A DNA stretch of 64,000 bases. Source: Pseudomonas alkylphenolica (GTDB lineage Bacteria; Pseudomonadota; Gammaproteobacteria; Pseudomonadales; Pseudomonadaceae). The notes beneath the pieces were generated by a model, which ran no database searches, was not told where the DNA came from, and saw only the letters and a list, made by a program, of their open reading frames with translations. The position numbers and the translations under genes were made by a program. The number at the start of each line of letters is the position of its first letter. The first letter of the stretch is position 1. The stretch is from NCBI RefSeq assembly GCF_004025535.1, contig NZ_QJRG01000047.1, forward strand, positions 124,001-188,000, given 5' to 3'. Shown piece by piece: positions 44,963 through 53,964 of the stretch.

Positions 44963-46999
44963 TCAGGCCTTGCCGTCACCCAGGCGTGCAGGTGGAGGGT
45001 TGTACTGGGCAAAGCTCACATCGTCGGTCTCGTCTACGCGCTTTTTCAGGCGTTCATTGAAGGCGCGATTGACCGCGTACTGGCCGCCCGAAGTGGTGCG
45101 GAACTGCGCGGTGAGAGTGATGCCGTTGAGGTTCATGCTGTCGACCCCGAACACCTGCAGCGGGCCTTGCAGGCTGTGGCGCAGCAGGGGGTCTTCGCTG
45201 ATCGAATGGCCGACTTCGCGAATCAGTTCCAGGGCACTGTCGACGTTGGTCTGATAGCTGAACTGCACTGAGAAGAAGGCATAGGCGAACTGCCTGGACT
45301 GGTTGGTGACCGCCTTGATCTGGCCGAACGGCACCGAGTGCACAAAGCCTTTGCTGTCGCGCAGGCGCAGGGTTCGAATGGTCAGGCTTTCCACGGTACC
45401 GGCGTGGTTGGTGTCGAGTACCACCCAGTCGCCAATGGAGATGGTGTCTTCGATGATGATGAACAGGCCGGTGATCACATCCTGAACCAGTTGTTGCGAG
45501 CCAAAACCGATCGCCAGGCCGATCACCCCGGCACCGGCCAGGAACGGTGCGACGTTGATGCCCAGGTTGGCCATGGTGGTGATGGTGCAGATCACCACCA
45601 GCATGATTTTGATCGCATTGCGCAGCAACGGCAGGATAGTTCGCACCCGCGTGCTGGGCTGGCGGCTGTTGCGACGCCCTACGGTGGGCTTCATCGCTTC
45701 CTGGATAGCCGTGTCGATCACCACCCAGAGCAGCCAGGTGACCAGCAGGATCAGGCCGATGCTGCTCAGCGAGTCGCTGATGGCGCGGCCCAGGCTGTTG
45801 CGCATGGCGAAGTCGAGCACCGAGAAACCCCAGATACGCCCCAGCAATACGATAAACGCCACGGCGATGGAAATGCGCAGCAGGGCGCGGGCCAGGTTGC
45901 GCACCAGCTCCTTGTAGGGGCGCAGGCGCTGCCTGGCATCAACTTCTTCCTGATGTTTGAACATGTGCTGGAACACGGTGCTGAGAAACACCGTGCCGAT
46001 TAGCAGGATCGAGGTCAGCAAGGCTTTTTGCAGGGCGCGCTGGCTCTCTTCGCCGGCGCCGATCAAGTGGATGGCCGAGACCAGGATCATCATCAGGATC
46101 GGCAGGAACCACAGTGCTGAGAAAATTCGCAGGGTTTCCTGCACGGCACGGTGCTGCAGGCGATCGGGCAAGGCCCGGTTGCGGATCAGGTGCGCAACCG
46201 GGCGGCGCAGCTTGAGTACCAGTACGGCAAACGCCAGGGTCGCCAGCAGGCCGGTGACGGCGGCGACGCTGCTGGTGATGTTGCCGCCCAGGTAGCGGGC
46301 GATCTGCGGGCTGGTCAGGGCATCGCTCCAGGCGGCAAGAAAGCCGATCAGGAACAACGGTCGCGGCGCTACCCGGCGAATGATGCGCACGGCGGTGCGT
46401 TTGTGCCCAGCGTCGAACAGGGTGATCAGGCAGAGGATGATCGAGGTCGAGAAAATGCCGGCGCTGGTGGCATAGGCCAGGCTCATGCCCAGCGCACGAC
46501 CGGCAGAGAGCGCGAGGAAATGACTGATGTAGAGGGTGATGATCAGGCTGGCCACGGCCGGCAGGGTGAACACCAGCAGGTATTTGATCACATGGCTGGC
46601 GCGCGGTCGTTCGCGCAATACACGTGACTGGCTGGACTTGCGTGTCAGCAGGCGGCCACCGTGGGTGAGCAGGGCATAGGCGAGTAACCAGGTGATCGTC
46701 AGCAGGGCGAAGTCGGTCCACAGCTCCAGAGAGGTGAAGCCTGCGGGCTGGCTGACCAGTTGATCGACTTCATCGGCAGCGCGATCGGCGCGCAGGCGCC
46801 AGTTGTCGATCAGGTGATTGTCGACCTCCAGCTCCTGGCTGACATCGTCCAGGCCGTCGGCAATCGCGCCGAGCAGGCCGCCCTGAACCACGGGCTCTGC
46901 AGGTTCGGCCGGCTTTGCCGTGGGCAGCAATGCTGCGGCGTACGCCAACTGCACGCTGAGCAGGCAACCGAGCAGGGCGGCGATGAGGGATCGGATCAC
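44963..46999 (-). CDS. Large MscS-family mechanosensitive channel
   Basis: 678 residues from GTG 46999, chosen because AAGGAG lies 8 bases upstream and the product then starts with a signal peptide (LLGCLLSVQLAYAAALL); the longer frame runs into REP sequence. A periplasmic helical part and about ten membrane helices precede the MscS pore and beta domain (PFLAGAGVIGLAIGFGSQQL, VQDVITGLFIIIEDTISIGD). It opens under osmotic downshock. The size places it with the multi-helix MscM/YbdG-like channels rather than MscS itself. Confidence 0.9.
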   Translation of the reverse strand: MIRSLIAALLGCLLSVQLAYAAALLPTAKPAEPAEPVVQGGLLGAIADGLDDVSQELEVDNHLIDNWRLRADRAADEVDQLVSQPAGFTSLELWTDFALLTITWLLAYALLTHGGRLLTRKSSQSRVLRERPRASHVIKYLLVFTLPAVASLIITLYISHFLALSAGRALGMSLAYATSAGIFSTSIILCLITLFDAGHKRTAVRIIRRVAPRPLFLIGFLAAWSDALTSPQIARYLGGNITSSVAAVTGLLATLAFAVLVLKLRRPVAHLIRNRALPDRLQHRAVQETLRIFSALWFLPILMMILVSAIHLIGAGEESQRALQKALLTSILLIGTVFLSTVFQHMFKHQEEVDARQRLRPYKELVRNLARALLRISIAVAFIVLLGRIWGFSVLDFAMRNSLGRAISDSLSSIGLILLVTWLLWVVIDTAIQEAMKPTVGRRNSRQPSTRVRTILPLLRNAIKIMLVVICTITTMANLGINVAPFLAGAGVIGLAIGFGSQQLVQDVITGLFIIIEDTISIGDWVVLDTNHAGTVESLTIRTLRLRDSKGFVHSVPFGQIKAVTNQSRQFAYAFFSVQFSYQTNVDSALELIREVGHSISEDPLLRHSLQGPLQVFGVDSMNLNGITLTAQFRTTSGGQYAVNRAFNERLKKRVDETDDVSFAQYNPPPARLGDGKA

Positions 47000-47088
47000 T
47001 GGGTACTCCTTGAACCGTGGATGACGGAAAGGGTAGTCAATGAACGCGAGGGGCAGGGGAGGAAGTGAGGTGAATGGGCGGTCCGGTG

Positions 47089-47197
47089 GCCCGGTAAATC
47101 CGCCCCTACAGGCTTTTCGCGGGTAAACCCGCTCCCACAGGTAGGGGCAGGTCTCAACCATTGCACTTCCCTGTGGGAGCGGGTTTACCCGCGAAGT
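47089..47197. repeat. REP cluster (three units) before the sbp stop
   Basis: A partial REP at 47089-47112, a full REP at 47114-47140 (GCGGGTAAACCCGC core) and an inverted REP at 47170-47197. The spacer plus right REP (47141-47197) repeats 40735-40787 almost exactly, including GCACTTCC before the repeat. The right REP begins 3 bases after the sbp stop, suggesting a role at that mRNA 3' end. Confidence 0.9.
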
Positions 47198-47199
47198 TG

Positions 47200-48201
47200 T
47201 TACTGCCCGGTGTAGATCTGGTCGAACACGCCACCGTCATTGAAGTGGGTTTTCTGCACGGTGCGCCAGTCACCGAAGGTTTTCTCTACCGACAGGAAGT
47301 CGACTTTCGGGAAACGGTCGGTGTACTTGGCCAGCACGGCCGGGTCACGTGGGCGCAGGTAGTTGTTGGCGGCGATTTCCTGAGCTTCTGGCGACCACAG
47401 GTACTTCAGGTAAGCCTCGGCGGTGGTACGGCTGCCTTTCTTGTCGACGACCTTGTCGACCACGCTCACTGGCGGTTCGGCTTCGGCAGAGACGCTTGGG
47501 TAGATGACTTCGAACTGATCACGGCCAAACTCGCGGGCGATCATTTCGGCTTCGTTCTCGAAAGTCACCAGTACATCGCCAATCTGGTTGGTCATGAACG
47601 TGGTGGTGGCGGCACGGCCACCGGTATCGAGCACAGGCGCCTGCTTGAACAGCTTGCCGACGAAGTCCTTGGCCTTGTTTTCGTCGCCGCCGTTCTTCAG
47701 GACATAGCCCCAGGCGGAGAGGTAGGTGTAGCGGCCGTTACCCGAGGTCTTGGGGTTGGGGACAATGACCTGGACGCCGTCTTTGAGCAGGTCCGGCCAG
47801 TCTTTCAGAGCCTTGGGGTTGCCCTTGCGCACGATGAACACGGTAGCCGAAGTGAACGGCGCGCTGTTGTTCGGCAGGCGGGTGACCCAGTTGTCTGGTA
47901 CCAGCTTGCCGTTGTCGGCCAGGGCGTTGATGTCGGTGGCCATGTTCATGGTGATGACATCGGCAGGCAGGCCGTCGATGACCGAGCGCGCTTGCTTGCT
48001 CGAGCCACCAAAGGACATCTGCACGGTGATTTTCTCTTTGTGCTCGGCTTCCCAGTGCTTCTGGAACGCGGCGTTGTAGTCTTTGTAGAAGTCGCGCATC
48101 ACGTCATAGGAGACGTTCAGCAGCGGCGCCGGAGCGGCCTGGGCGAGGGAGCCGAAGGCCAGGCCTGCGGCCAGAAGCGAGGCACTGAAGAGTTTTTTCA
48201 C
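47200..48201 (-). CDS. Sulfate/thiosulfate-binding periplasmic protein (orphan)
   Basis: 333 residues with a signal peptide (LLAAGLAFGSLAQAAP) and the sulfate-binding-protein pattern LNVSYDVMRDFYKDYNAAF, QMSFGGSSKQARSV, DVITMNMATDI and NPKTSGNGRYTYL. It delivers sulfate to a CysTWA transporter, none of which is encoded here, so it is an orphan or secondary copy. The 93-bp upstream gap has a TATAGT/CATAAT stretch that could be its promoter. Confidence 0.92.
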   Translation of the reverse strand: MKKLFSASLLAAGLAFGSLAQAAPAPLLNVSYDVMRDFYKDYNAAFQKHWEAEHKEKITVQMSFGGSSKQARSVIDGLPADVITMNMATDINALADNGKLVPDNWVTRLPNNSAPFTSATVFIVRKGNPKALKDWPDLLKDGVQVIVPNPKTSGNGRYTYLSAWGYVLKNGGDENKAKDFVGKLFKQAPVLDTGGRAATTTFMTNQIGDVLVTFENEAEMIAREFGRDQFEVIYPSVSAEAEPPVSVVDKVVDKKGSRTTAEAYLKYLWSPEAQEIAANNYLRPRDPAVLAKYTDRFPKVDFLSVEKTFGDWRTVQKTHFNDGGVFDQIYTGQ

Positions 48202-48294
48202 TGCGCTTTCCTTGTTCGAATTAGCGTTAAAGGCATTATGCCAGCGACTATAGCGGTTGGCGCTTAGGCGCTAAAAGATTAAAAAGTACTTTAC

Positions 48295-49119
48295 TTATTC
48301 CAATTTCTTGAATAGCGCGTTGCCACAGCGTGAACAGAAGGCTGCGCCATGTTCGTGGTGGTTTTTGTTGCATACCGGGCAGTCGTGCTTGAGCTGTTCA
48401 CCGCGCATGGCATTGGCCAGTTCGGCGGTGAAGATCCCGGTGGGTACGGCGATGATCGAGTAGCCGGTGATCATCACCATCGAGGAAATCACCTGACCGA
48501 GCGGTGTCTTGGGCACGATGTCGCCGAAGCCGACCGTGGTCAGGGTGACGATTGCCCAGTAGATCCCTTTGGGAATGCTGGTAAAGCCGTGTTCGGGGCC
48601 TTCGACCACATACATCAGGGTGCCGAACACCGTAACCAGGGTCGAGACACTGACCAGGAACACGATGATCTTCTGCTTGCTGCCGCGCAGGGCCTCGAGC
48701 AGGTAATGCGCCTGCTTGAGGTAGGGGCTGAGCTTGAGCACGCGAAAGATCCGCAGCATCCGGATCACCCGGATGATCAGCAGGTACTGGGCATCGCTGT
48801 AGTAGATGGCAATGATCCCCGGCACGATCGCCAGCACGTCGACCAGCCCGTAAAAACTGAAGGCATAGCGCAACGGCTTGGGTGAGCAATACAGCCGCGT
48901 CAGGTACTCGACCAGAAAGATCGCGGTGAACACCCACTCGATAATCGCCAGCACCCTGGCATAGTTCTGGTGAACCTCGTCGATACTGTCGAGGATCACT
49001 GTCACCAGGCTGGCGAGGATGATCAGCAGCAGGGTTTTGTCGAAGCGCCGGCCGGCGACGGTGTCGGTCTGGAAGACGATGACGTAGAGCCGCTCGCGCC
49101 AGCTCGAAGGGGTGTCCAT
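48295..49119 (-). CDS. Voltage-sensor-type potassium channel with C-terminal zinc ribbon
   Basis: 274 residues from ATG 49119 (GGAG 8 bases ahead; an ATG four codons earlier lies within a palindrome). Four voltage-sensor helices end in the Arg-rich S4 (IIRVIRMLRIFRVLKL, about residues 115-130). The pore helix and selectivity filter TVGFGD are at residues 195-200. The C terminus carries a four-cysteine zinc ribbon (C247, C250, C262, C265) with a His-rich loop (NHHEHG). It is a K+ channel of the six-helix class; the ribbon suggests metal- or partner-dependent gating. Confidence 0.92.
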   Translation of the reverse strand: MDTPSSWRERLYVIVFQTDTVAGRRFDKTLLLIILASLVTVILDSIDEVHQNYARVLAIIEWVFTAIFLVEYLTRLYCSPKPLRYAFSFYGLVDVLAIVPGIIAIYYSDAQYLLIIRVIRMLRIFRVLKLSPYLKQAHYLLEALRGSKQKIIVFLVSVSTLVTVFGTLMYVVEGPEHGFTSIPKGIYWAIVTLTTVGFGDIVPKTPLGQVISSMVMITGYSIIAVPTGIFTAELANAMRGEQLKHDCPVCNKNHHEHGAAFCSRCGNALFKKLE

Positions 49120-49122
49120 ATT

Positions 49123-49146
49123 CAGCTCCATTGCACAATGGAGCTG
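49123..49146. promoter_or_regulatory. Perfect 11-bp inverted repeat at the K+ channel start
   Basis: CAGCTCCATTG-CA-CAATGGAGCTG, perfect over 22 of 24 bases, ends 3 bases from the channel ATG. On the mRNA its 3' arm contains the GGAG ribosome site, so it may close over the site or serve as a DNA operator. It also covers the alternative upstream ATG. Confidence 0.65.
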
Positions 49147-49163
49147 AGCCTAGGGGCAGCCTC

Positions 49164-50051
49164 TCAGCTATGCAAGCGACCGGCACGGCGAGCCAGGGGC
49201 TGGCGCATCAGGCGCTGGCCGATCAGTACCAGCCAGCAGGCAAGGATGAACGGTGCAGTCAGGCCGGGAACCGGCAGGTGCGCCACTATCGGTTGCAGAA
49301 TGATCGCCAGGAGCATCGCCAGCAAGGGCAGCCAGGGCTGTTTGCGGGTCTGGCTGAAAGCCAGGGCAGCGAGTGCGGCATTGAAGCCGTAAAGCCCGGC
49401 ATAAGCAGCATTGGCGTCGCCACCGAGCAGCGCGACACTACCGCCCAGCGCGGCGCCGAGCAACGCCCAGGCGGCGGCATAGCGGTTGGCGATGAGCAAG
49501 CCGATGGCGATCAGCAGACCGGCAAGCGGGTTGTCCAGCAGGAAGATCTGACCCAGGCCTCGGGCCAGGGCGTAAAGCGCATTGTGTTCGACCGGGCTGG
49601 CGGCGCTGGCGTCCGGGCTGCTTGCCAACAGCACGGCCCAGCCGATCAGCACGAACGGCGCGGTGTAAGCCGGCAGCAGCAGGTTGGAGCTGGCCCGTTT
49701 GAGCCACTGGTGCACGAACATGCTGCTCAGGCCACCGGCGGCGATGATCAACGGCGGCAGGATCGCCGACCACGGCAGGGCGTAGCTGAGCAGCAGGCCG
49801 ATCAGCACGCCGTTGTAGCTGTACAGGCCGGCCTGGCGATCAGTGCGGTTGTAGCCACGGCGTTGCGCGGTAAGCAGCCCGGCCAGTGCGCCGAGCAGGG
49901 CGCCGCCTACCAGGTCGGGGGCGGTCAGGGTGATGGCCAGCAGGCAGAACAGGCCGCACAGCGGGTTGCGCTGCAGCAGCACCTGGCTGAAGCCATTGAG
50001 TAGCGCCGTAGCCCAGTCGGGGCACGGGTTGACGAAATTTTTGGTGTACAT
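49164..50051 (-). CDS. Urea transporter (UT family)
   Basis: 295 residues from ATG 50051, where family similarity starts; the longer frame runs back into the inverted repeat. It is almost entirely hydrophobic, with two homologous halves (NPLCGLFCLLAITLTAPDLVGG; DNPLAGLLIAIGLLIANRYAAA), each beginning with the NPL..GL motif of urea channels, plus GLYSYNGVLIGLL and GLYGFNAALAALA repeats. It moves urea across the inner membrane. Next to it are the glyoxylate genes: urea and glyoxylate are joint products of purine breakdown. Confidence 0.88.
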   Translation of the reverse strand: MYTKNFVNPCPDWATALLNGFSQVLLQRNPLCGLFCLLAITLTAPDLVGGALLGALAGLLTAQRRGYNRTDRQAGLYSYNGVLIGLLLSYALPWSAILPPLIIAAGGLSSMFVHQWLKRASSNLLLPAYTAPFVLIGWAVLLASSPDASAASPVEHNALYALARGLGQIFLLDNPLAGLLIAIGLLIANRYAAAWALLGAALGGSVALLGGDANAAYAGLYGFNAALAALAFSQTRKQPWLPLLAMLLAIILQPIVAHLPVPGLTAPFILACWLVLIGQRLMRQPLARRAGRLHS

Positions 50052-50132
50052 GGGGGCAGTCTGGGTTGATGTGGAGTGGGGGAGCCTCTTTGGGCCGGGT
50101 TTTCCCACGTTAATGTCTGTTTGGCGGTCTGG

Positions 50133-50189
50133 CCCCATCGCCGGCAAGCCGGCTCCCACAAGGCAGGAGCCGGCTTGCCGGCGATGGGG
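50133..50189. terminator. Perfect 24-bp inverted repeat downstream of pyk
   Basis: Arms 50133-50156 and 50166-50189 (CCCCATCGCCGGCAAG... and its exact complement) with a 9-base loop. This is the GCCGGCAAGCCGGC-type Pseudomonas intergenic repeat. It begins 6 bases after the pyk stop on the minus strand and lies before the urea transporter gene, so it likely separates or stabilises those transcripts. Confidence 0.75.
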
Positions 50190-50195
50190 TTCAAC

Positions 50196-51611
50196 TCAGA
50201 TCAATGTCTCGATCCGCAGCGTGTTAGTCGACCCCGGCTTGCCAAAAGGCACACCGGCGGTGATCAACAGGGTATCGCCACGGCTGGCCATGCCTTGTGC
50301 CTGGGCGATTTCCAGCGCGGTGGAGCAGATTTCATCAACCTGACGCAGGCGATCGTTGACCACCGAGTGCACACCCCAGGCCACGCTCAGACGGCGGGCA
50401 GTGGACAGGTTGGGGGTCAGGTTGAGAATCGGTGCCCGTGGCCGCTCGCGTGCAGCGCGCAGCGTCGAGGCGCCCGACTCGCTGTAGTTGACCAGCACCG
50501 CCACCGGCAGAATACCGCTGATGCGGCGGATCGCGCAGCTGATGGCGTCGGAAACCGTCGCTTCGGCTTTCGGACGGCCGACGTCCAGTTGCACCTGATA
50601 ATCCGGGCCGTTTTCCACCTGGCGGATGATCTTGCTCATCATCTGCACGGCTTCCAGCGGGTAGTCGCCGGAGGCGGTTTCGGCCGACAGCATCACTGCA
50701 TCGGCGCCTTCTGCCACCGCATTGGCAACGTCGGTGACTTCAGCGCGGGTCGGCGCCGGGGAAAAACGCATCGATTCCAGCATCTGGGTGGCAACCACCA
50801 CCGGTTTGCCCAGCTCGCGGCAGGTGTTGATGATGCTCTTCTGGATCTGCGGCACGCTCTCGGCGGGAACCTCCACACCCAGGTCACCACGGGCGACCAT
50901 GATCGCGTCGCTGAGCTCGGCGATGGCGCGCAGTTGGGTAACGGCCGAGGGTTTCTCGATCTTGGCCATCAGGTAGGCACGGTCACCGATCAGCTGGCGG
51001 GCTTCGACGATGTCCTCAGGACGCTGCACGAACGACAGCGCCACCCAGTCCACGCCCAGCTCCAGGCCGAAGGTCAGGTCGCGGCGGTCCTTGGCAGTCA
51101 GCGGGCTGAGGTCCAGCACCGCTTGCGGGACGTTGACACCTTTGCGGTCGGACAGCTCACCACCGTTGAGCACTTCGGTCTCGATGGCGTCGCTGTGCTT
51201 GGCGGTCACCCGCAGGCGCAGCTTGCCGTCATCGAGCAGCAGGTCCATGCCCGGCTCCAGTGCAGCGATGATTTCCGGATGCGGCAGGTTGACCCGCTCG
51301 ACGGTGCCCGGGGTGCTGTCCAGATCCAGGCGCAAGGCCTGGCCGCGTTGCAGCTGGACCTTGCCTTCGGCAAAGCGGCCGACGCGCAGCTTGGGGCCCT
51401 GCAGGTCCATGAGGATACCCAGCGGGTAATTGAGCTGGCTCTCTACTTCACGGATCCACTGGTAGCGCAGGGCGTGGTCTTCGTGTTCGCCGTGGCTGAA
51501 GTTGAGGCGAAAGATGTTCACCCCGGCCTCGACCAGCTGGCGGATGTCGTCGATACCCTTGATGGCAGGCCCCAGGGTGGCGAGGATTTTGACTTTTTTA
51601 TCAGGCGTCAT
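50196..51611 (-). CDS. pyk: Pyruvate kinase
   Basis: 471 residues. N-terminal KILATLGPAIKGIDDIRQLVEAG and RLNFSHGEHEDH, the catalytic/Mg site region MVARGDLGVEVPAESVP, and VVVATQMLESM followed by the AETASGDYP stretch are all pyruvate kinase hallmarks. It makes pyruvate and ATP from phosphoenolpyruvate. As last gene of the gcl-hyi-glxR-ttuD-pyk run it would drain the glycerate-derived carbon to pyruvate. Its ATG overlaps the ttuD stop by four bases, so the two are coupled. Confidence 0.96.
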   Translation of the reverse strand: MTPDKKVKILATLGPAIKGIDDIRQLVEAGVNIFRLNFSHGEHEDHALRYQWIREVESQLNYPLGILMDLQGPKLRVGRFAEGKVQLQRGQALRLDLDSTPGTVERVNLPHPEIIAALEPGMDLLLDDGKLRLRVTAKHSDAIETEVLNGGELSDRKGVNVPQAVLDLSPLTAKDRRDLTFGLELGVDWVALSFVQRPEDIVEARQLIGDRAYLMAKIEKPSAVTQLRAIAELSDAIMVARGDLGVEVPAESVPQIQKSIINTCRELGKPVVVATQMLESMRFSPAPTRAEVTDVANAVAEGADAVMLSAETASGDYPLEAVQMMSKIIRQVENGPDYQVQLDVGRPKAEATVSDAISCAIRRISGILPVAVLVNYSESGASTLRAARERPRAPILNLTPNLSTARRLSVAWGVHSVVNDRLRQVDEICSTALEIAQAQGMASRGDTLLITAGVPFGKPGSTNTLRIETLI

Positions 51612-52882
51612 GGTTTGGCACTCTCGAGAATCAGAATCGCGCGAAAATCGTTGACGTTGGTCCGCGTCGGCTCGGTGACGATCAAGGCATCCAGAGCGGC
51701 GAAGTAGCCATAGCCATTGTTGTTGTCCAGTTCGTCGCTGGCCGACAGGCCCAGGGCGGCTGCGCGGGCATAGCTGTCCGGGGTCATCAGGGCGCCGGCG
51801 TTGTCTTCGGAGCCGTCGATACCGTCGGTGTCACCGGCCAGGGCGTAGACCCCGGGCAGGCCCTTGAGGCTTTCGGTGAGGCTCAGGAGGAATTCGGCGT
51901 TGCGTCCGCCACGGCCGTTGCCGCGCACGGTCACCGTGGTCTCGCCACCGGAAAGGATCACGCAGGGCGGCGACAACGGTTGACCGTGCAATACGATCTG
52001 CCGGGCGATACCGGCATGCACCTTGGCCACTTCCCGCGATTCGCCTTCCAGGTCGCCAAGGATCAGCGGGCTGAAACCGGCCTGGCGGGCTTTAACCGCC
52101 GCCGCTTCCAGCGACTGCTGGGGCTTGGCGATCAGCTGGAAGTGGCTGCGCGCCAGGGCCGGGTCGCCAGCCTTGACGGTTTCCGAGGCCGGGTTGTTCA
52201 ACCAGGCCGTAACCGCCGCCGGGGCATCGATGTTGTAGCGCTTGAGAATTGCCAGCGCTTCGGCCGAAGTGCTCGGGTCTGCCACGGTCGGGCCGGAGGC
52301 GATGACCGTGGCCAGGTCGCCCGGTACATCGGAAATCGCATAGGTGTAAACGGTGGCTGGCCAGCAGGCCTTGGCCAGGCGGCCGCCCTTGATCGCCGAG
52401 AGGTGCTTGCGCACGCAGTTCATCTCGCCGATGGAGGCGCCGGACTTGAGCAGCGCCTTGTTGATCTGTTGCTTGTCGGCCAGGGTCAGGCCCTCGGCAG
52501 GCAAGGCCAGCAGTGCAGAGCCACCGCCGGAGAGGAGGAAGATCACCCGGTCGCTTTCGCTGAGGTTGCTGACCATCTCCAGCACGCGTTTGGCCACGGC
52601 CAGACCGGCGGCATCGGGAACCGGGTGTGCGGCTTCGACCACTTCGATTTTCGAGCAGCTGGCGCCGTGACCGTAGCGGGTCACCACCAGGCCGGAAACC
52701 GGGCCTTGCCAGTTGCGTTCGACGACTTCGGCCATGGCGGCGGCAGCCTTGCCGGCGCCGATGACAATGACGCGACCGCTGCGGTCGCTGGGCAGGTGTG
52801 CTTCAAGAACCTGACGCGGGTGCGCGGCATCGATGGCCGTAGCGAACAGGTCGCGCAGAAAGTGTTGCGGATCGAGCGACAT
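51608..52882 (-). CDS. ttuD: Glycerate 2-kinase (TtuD, MOFRL family)
   Basis: 424 residues from ATG 52882, with TTGGAG ahead; an ATG four codons earlier is less well placed. The kinase fold shows GRVIVIGAGKAAAAMAEVVE and LSGGGSALLALPAEGL; the C-terminal MOFRL domain shows VILSGGETTVTVRGNGRGGR and ALAGDTDGIDGSEDNAGA. It phosphorylates D-glycerate, made by GlxR, to 2-phosphoglycerate. The annotation hydroxypyruvate reductase used for old TtuD entries is probably wrong for this fold. Confidence 0.93.
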   Translation of the reverse strand: MSLDPQHFLRDLFATAIDAAHPRQVLEAHLPSDRSGRVIVIGAGKAAAAMAEVVERNWQGPVSGLVVTRYGHGASCSKIEVVEAAHPVPDAAGLAVAKRVLEMVSNLSESDRVIFLLSGGGSALLALPAEGLTLADKQQINKALLKSGASIGEMNCVRKHLSAIKGGRLAKACWPATVYTYAISDVPGDLATVIASGPTVADPSTSAEALAILKRYNIDAPAAVTAWLNNPASETVKAGDPALARSHFQLIAKPQQSLEAAAVKARQAGFSPLILGDLEGESREVAKVHAGIARQIVLHGQPLSPPCVILSGGETTVTVRGNGRGGRNAEFLLSLTESLKGLPGVYALAGDTDGIDGSEDNAGALMTPDSYARAAALGLSASDELDNNNGYGYFAALDALIVTEPTRTNVNDFRAILILESAKP

Positions 52883-52919
52883 GGCAGGCTCCAATCTTAT
52901 TATTCTTCAGAATCGAAAA

Positions 52920-52959
52920 CGCCCCTGGATCTGCCTCCGTGCAGGCCGACCCAGGGGCG
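52920..52959. terminator. Intercistronic hairpin between glxR and ttuD
   Basis: CGCCCCTGG (52920-52928) pairs with CCAGGGGCG (52951-52959), with a 22-base interior that has its own CCTGC/GCAGG elements. It lies in the 159-bp gap between glxR and ttuD, both on the minus strand. No U-run is present, so it may reduce rather than stop transcription into ttuD-pyk. Confidence 0.5.
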
Positions 52960-53041
52960 GTGGTGCTCTTTGAGCGGCAAGCCTCAAGAACATGCGGGTC
53001 GATGCGCGGCCCGGCGTTTCTTACGGCGTGAAGCTTGCTGC

Positions 53042-53935
53042 TTACTCGTCGCCGCGGATCGAGAAATTGGCCATGTGCTCAAGGCCTTTGATCAGCGCTG
53101 AATGGTCCCAGTTGGCACCACCGATGGCCGCGCAGGTGCTGAACACTTGCTGGGCGTTGGAGGTGTTGGGCAGGTTGATGTTCAGCTCTTTGGCGCCTTG
53201 CAGGGCGAGGTTCAGGTCTTTCTGGTGCAGGCTGATGCGGAAGCCTGGATCGAAGGTGCCTTTGATCATGCGCTCGCCGTGCACTTCGAGGATTTTCGAG
53301 GAGGCGAAGCCGCCCATCAGTGCTTCACGGACCTTGGCCGGGTCGGCACCGTTCTTGGCAGCAAACAGCAGCGCTTCGGCGACGGCCTGAATGTTCAGGG
53401 CGACGATGATCTGGTTGGCGACTTTGGCCGTCTGGCCGTCACCGTTGCCACCGACGCGAGTGATGTTCTTGCCCATGGCCTGGAACAGCGGCAGGGTGCG
53501 TTCGAACGCGTTCGGGCAACCACCGACCATGATGCTCAGGGTCGCGGCTTTGGCGCCGACTTCACCGCCGGATACCGGGGCGTCGAGGTAGGCAGCGCCG
53601 GTGGCCTTGATTTTCTCGGCGAAGGCTTTGGTGGCGGTAGGGGAGATCGAGCTCATGTCGATCACTACCTTGTTCGGGCCCACGCCCTGGGCGACGCCGT
53701 TGTCACCGAACAGGACCGCGTCGACCTGTGGGGTATCCGGCACCATGACGATGATGAATTCAGCTTCCTGGGCCACTTCTTTCGGGTTGGCCAGGGCGAC
53801 GGCGCCAGCGGCGACCAGGTCGGCCGGGGCGGCATCGTGGTGGGTGGAGAGGAACAGGCTGTGACCGGCTTTTTGCAGGTTCTGCGCCATTGGGCGGCCC
53901 ATGATGCCGGTGCCGATAAATCCGATTTTAGCCAT
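53042..53935 (-). CDS. glxR: Tartronate semialdehyde reductase (2-hydroxy-3-oxopropionate reductase)
   Basis: 297 residues of the beta-hydroxyacid dehydrogenase family. The cofactor motif is IGFIGTGIMGRPMAQNL, the substrate motif DAPVSGGEVGAKAATLSIM, and the catalytic lysine K171 (AKVANQIIVALN). It reduces tartronate semialdehyde to D-glycerate with NAD(P)H. It lies 29 bases downstream of hyi. Confidence 0.95.
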   Translation of the reverse strand: MAKIGFIGTGIMGRPMAQNLQKAGHSLFLSTHHDAAPADLVAAGAVALANPKEVAQEAEFIIVMVPDTPQVDAVLFGDNGVAQGVGPNKVVIDMSSISPTATKAFAEKIKATGAAYLDAPVSGGEVGAKAATLSIMVGGCPNAFERTLPLFQAMGKNITRVGGNGDGQTAKVANQIIVALNIQAVAEALLFAAKNGADPAKVREALMGGFASSKILEVHGERMIKGTFDPGFRISLHQKDLNLALQGAKELNINLPNTSNAQQVFSTCAAIGGANWDHSALIKGLEHMANFSIRGDE

Positions 53936-53964
53936 GAGAGATGCCTCTTGTAATTGTTGTCAGG

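Noticed and set aside
47000..47161. 54-residue N-terminal extension of the MscS-type channel
   Set aside because: The upstream part of the frame is REP sequence and low-complexity; GTG 46999 with AAGGAG and a signal peptide is a better start.
50076..51707. 543-codon plus-strand frame over pyruvate kinase
   Set aside because: Shadow of pyk that also begins within the intergenic inverted repeat.
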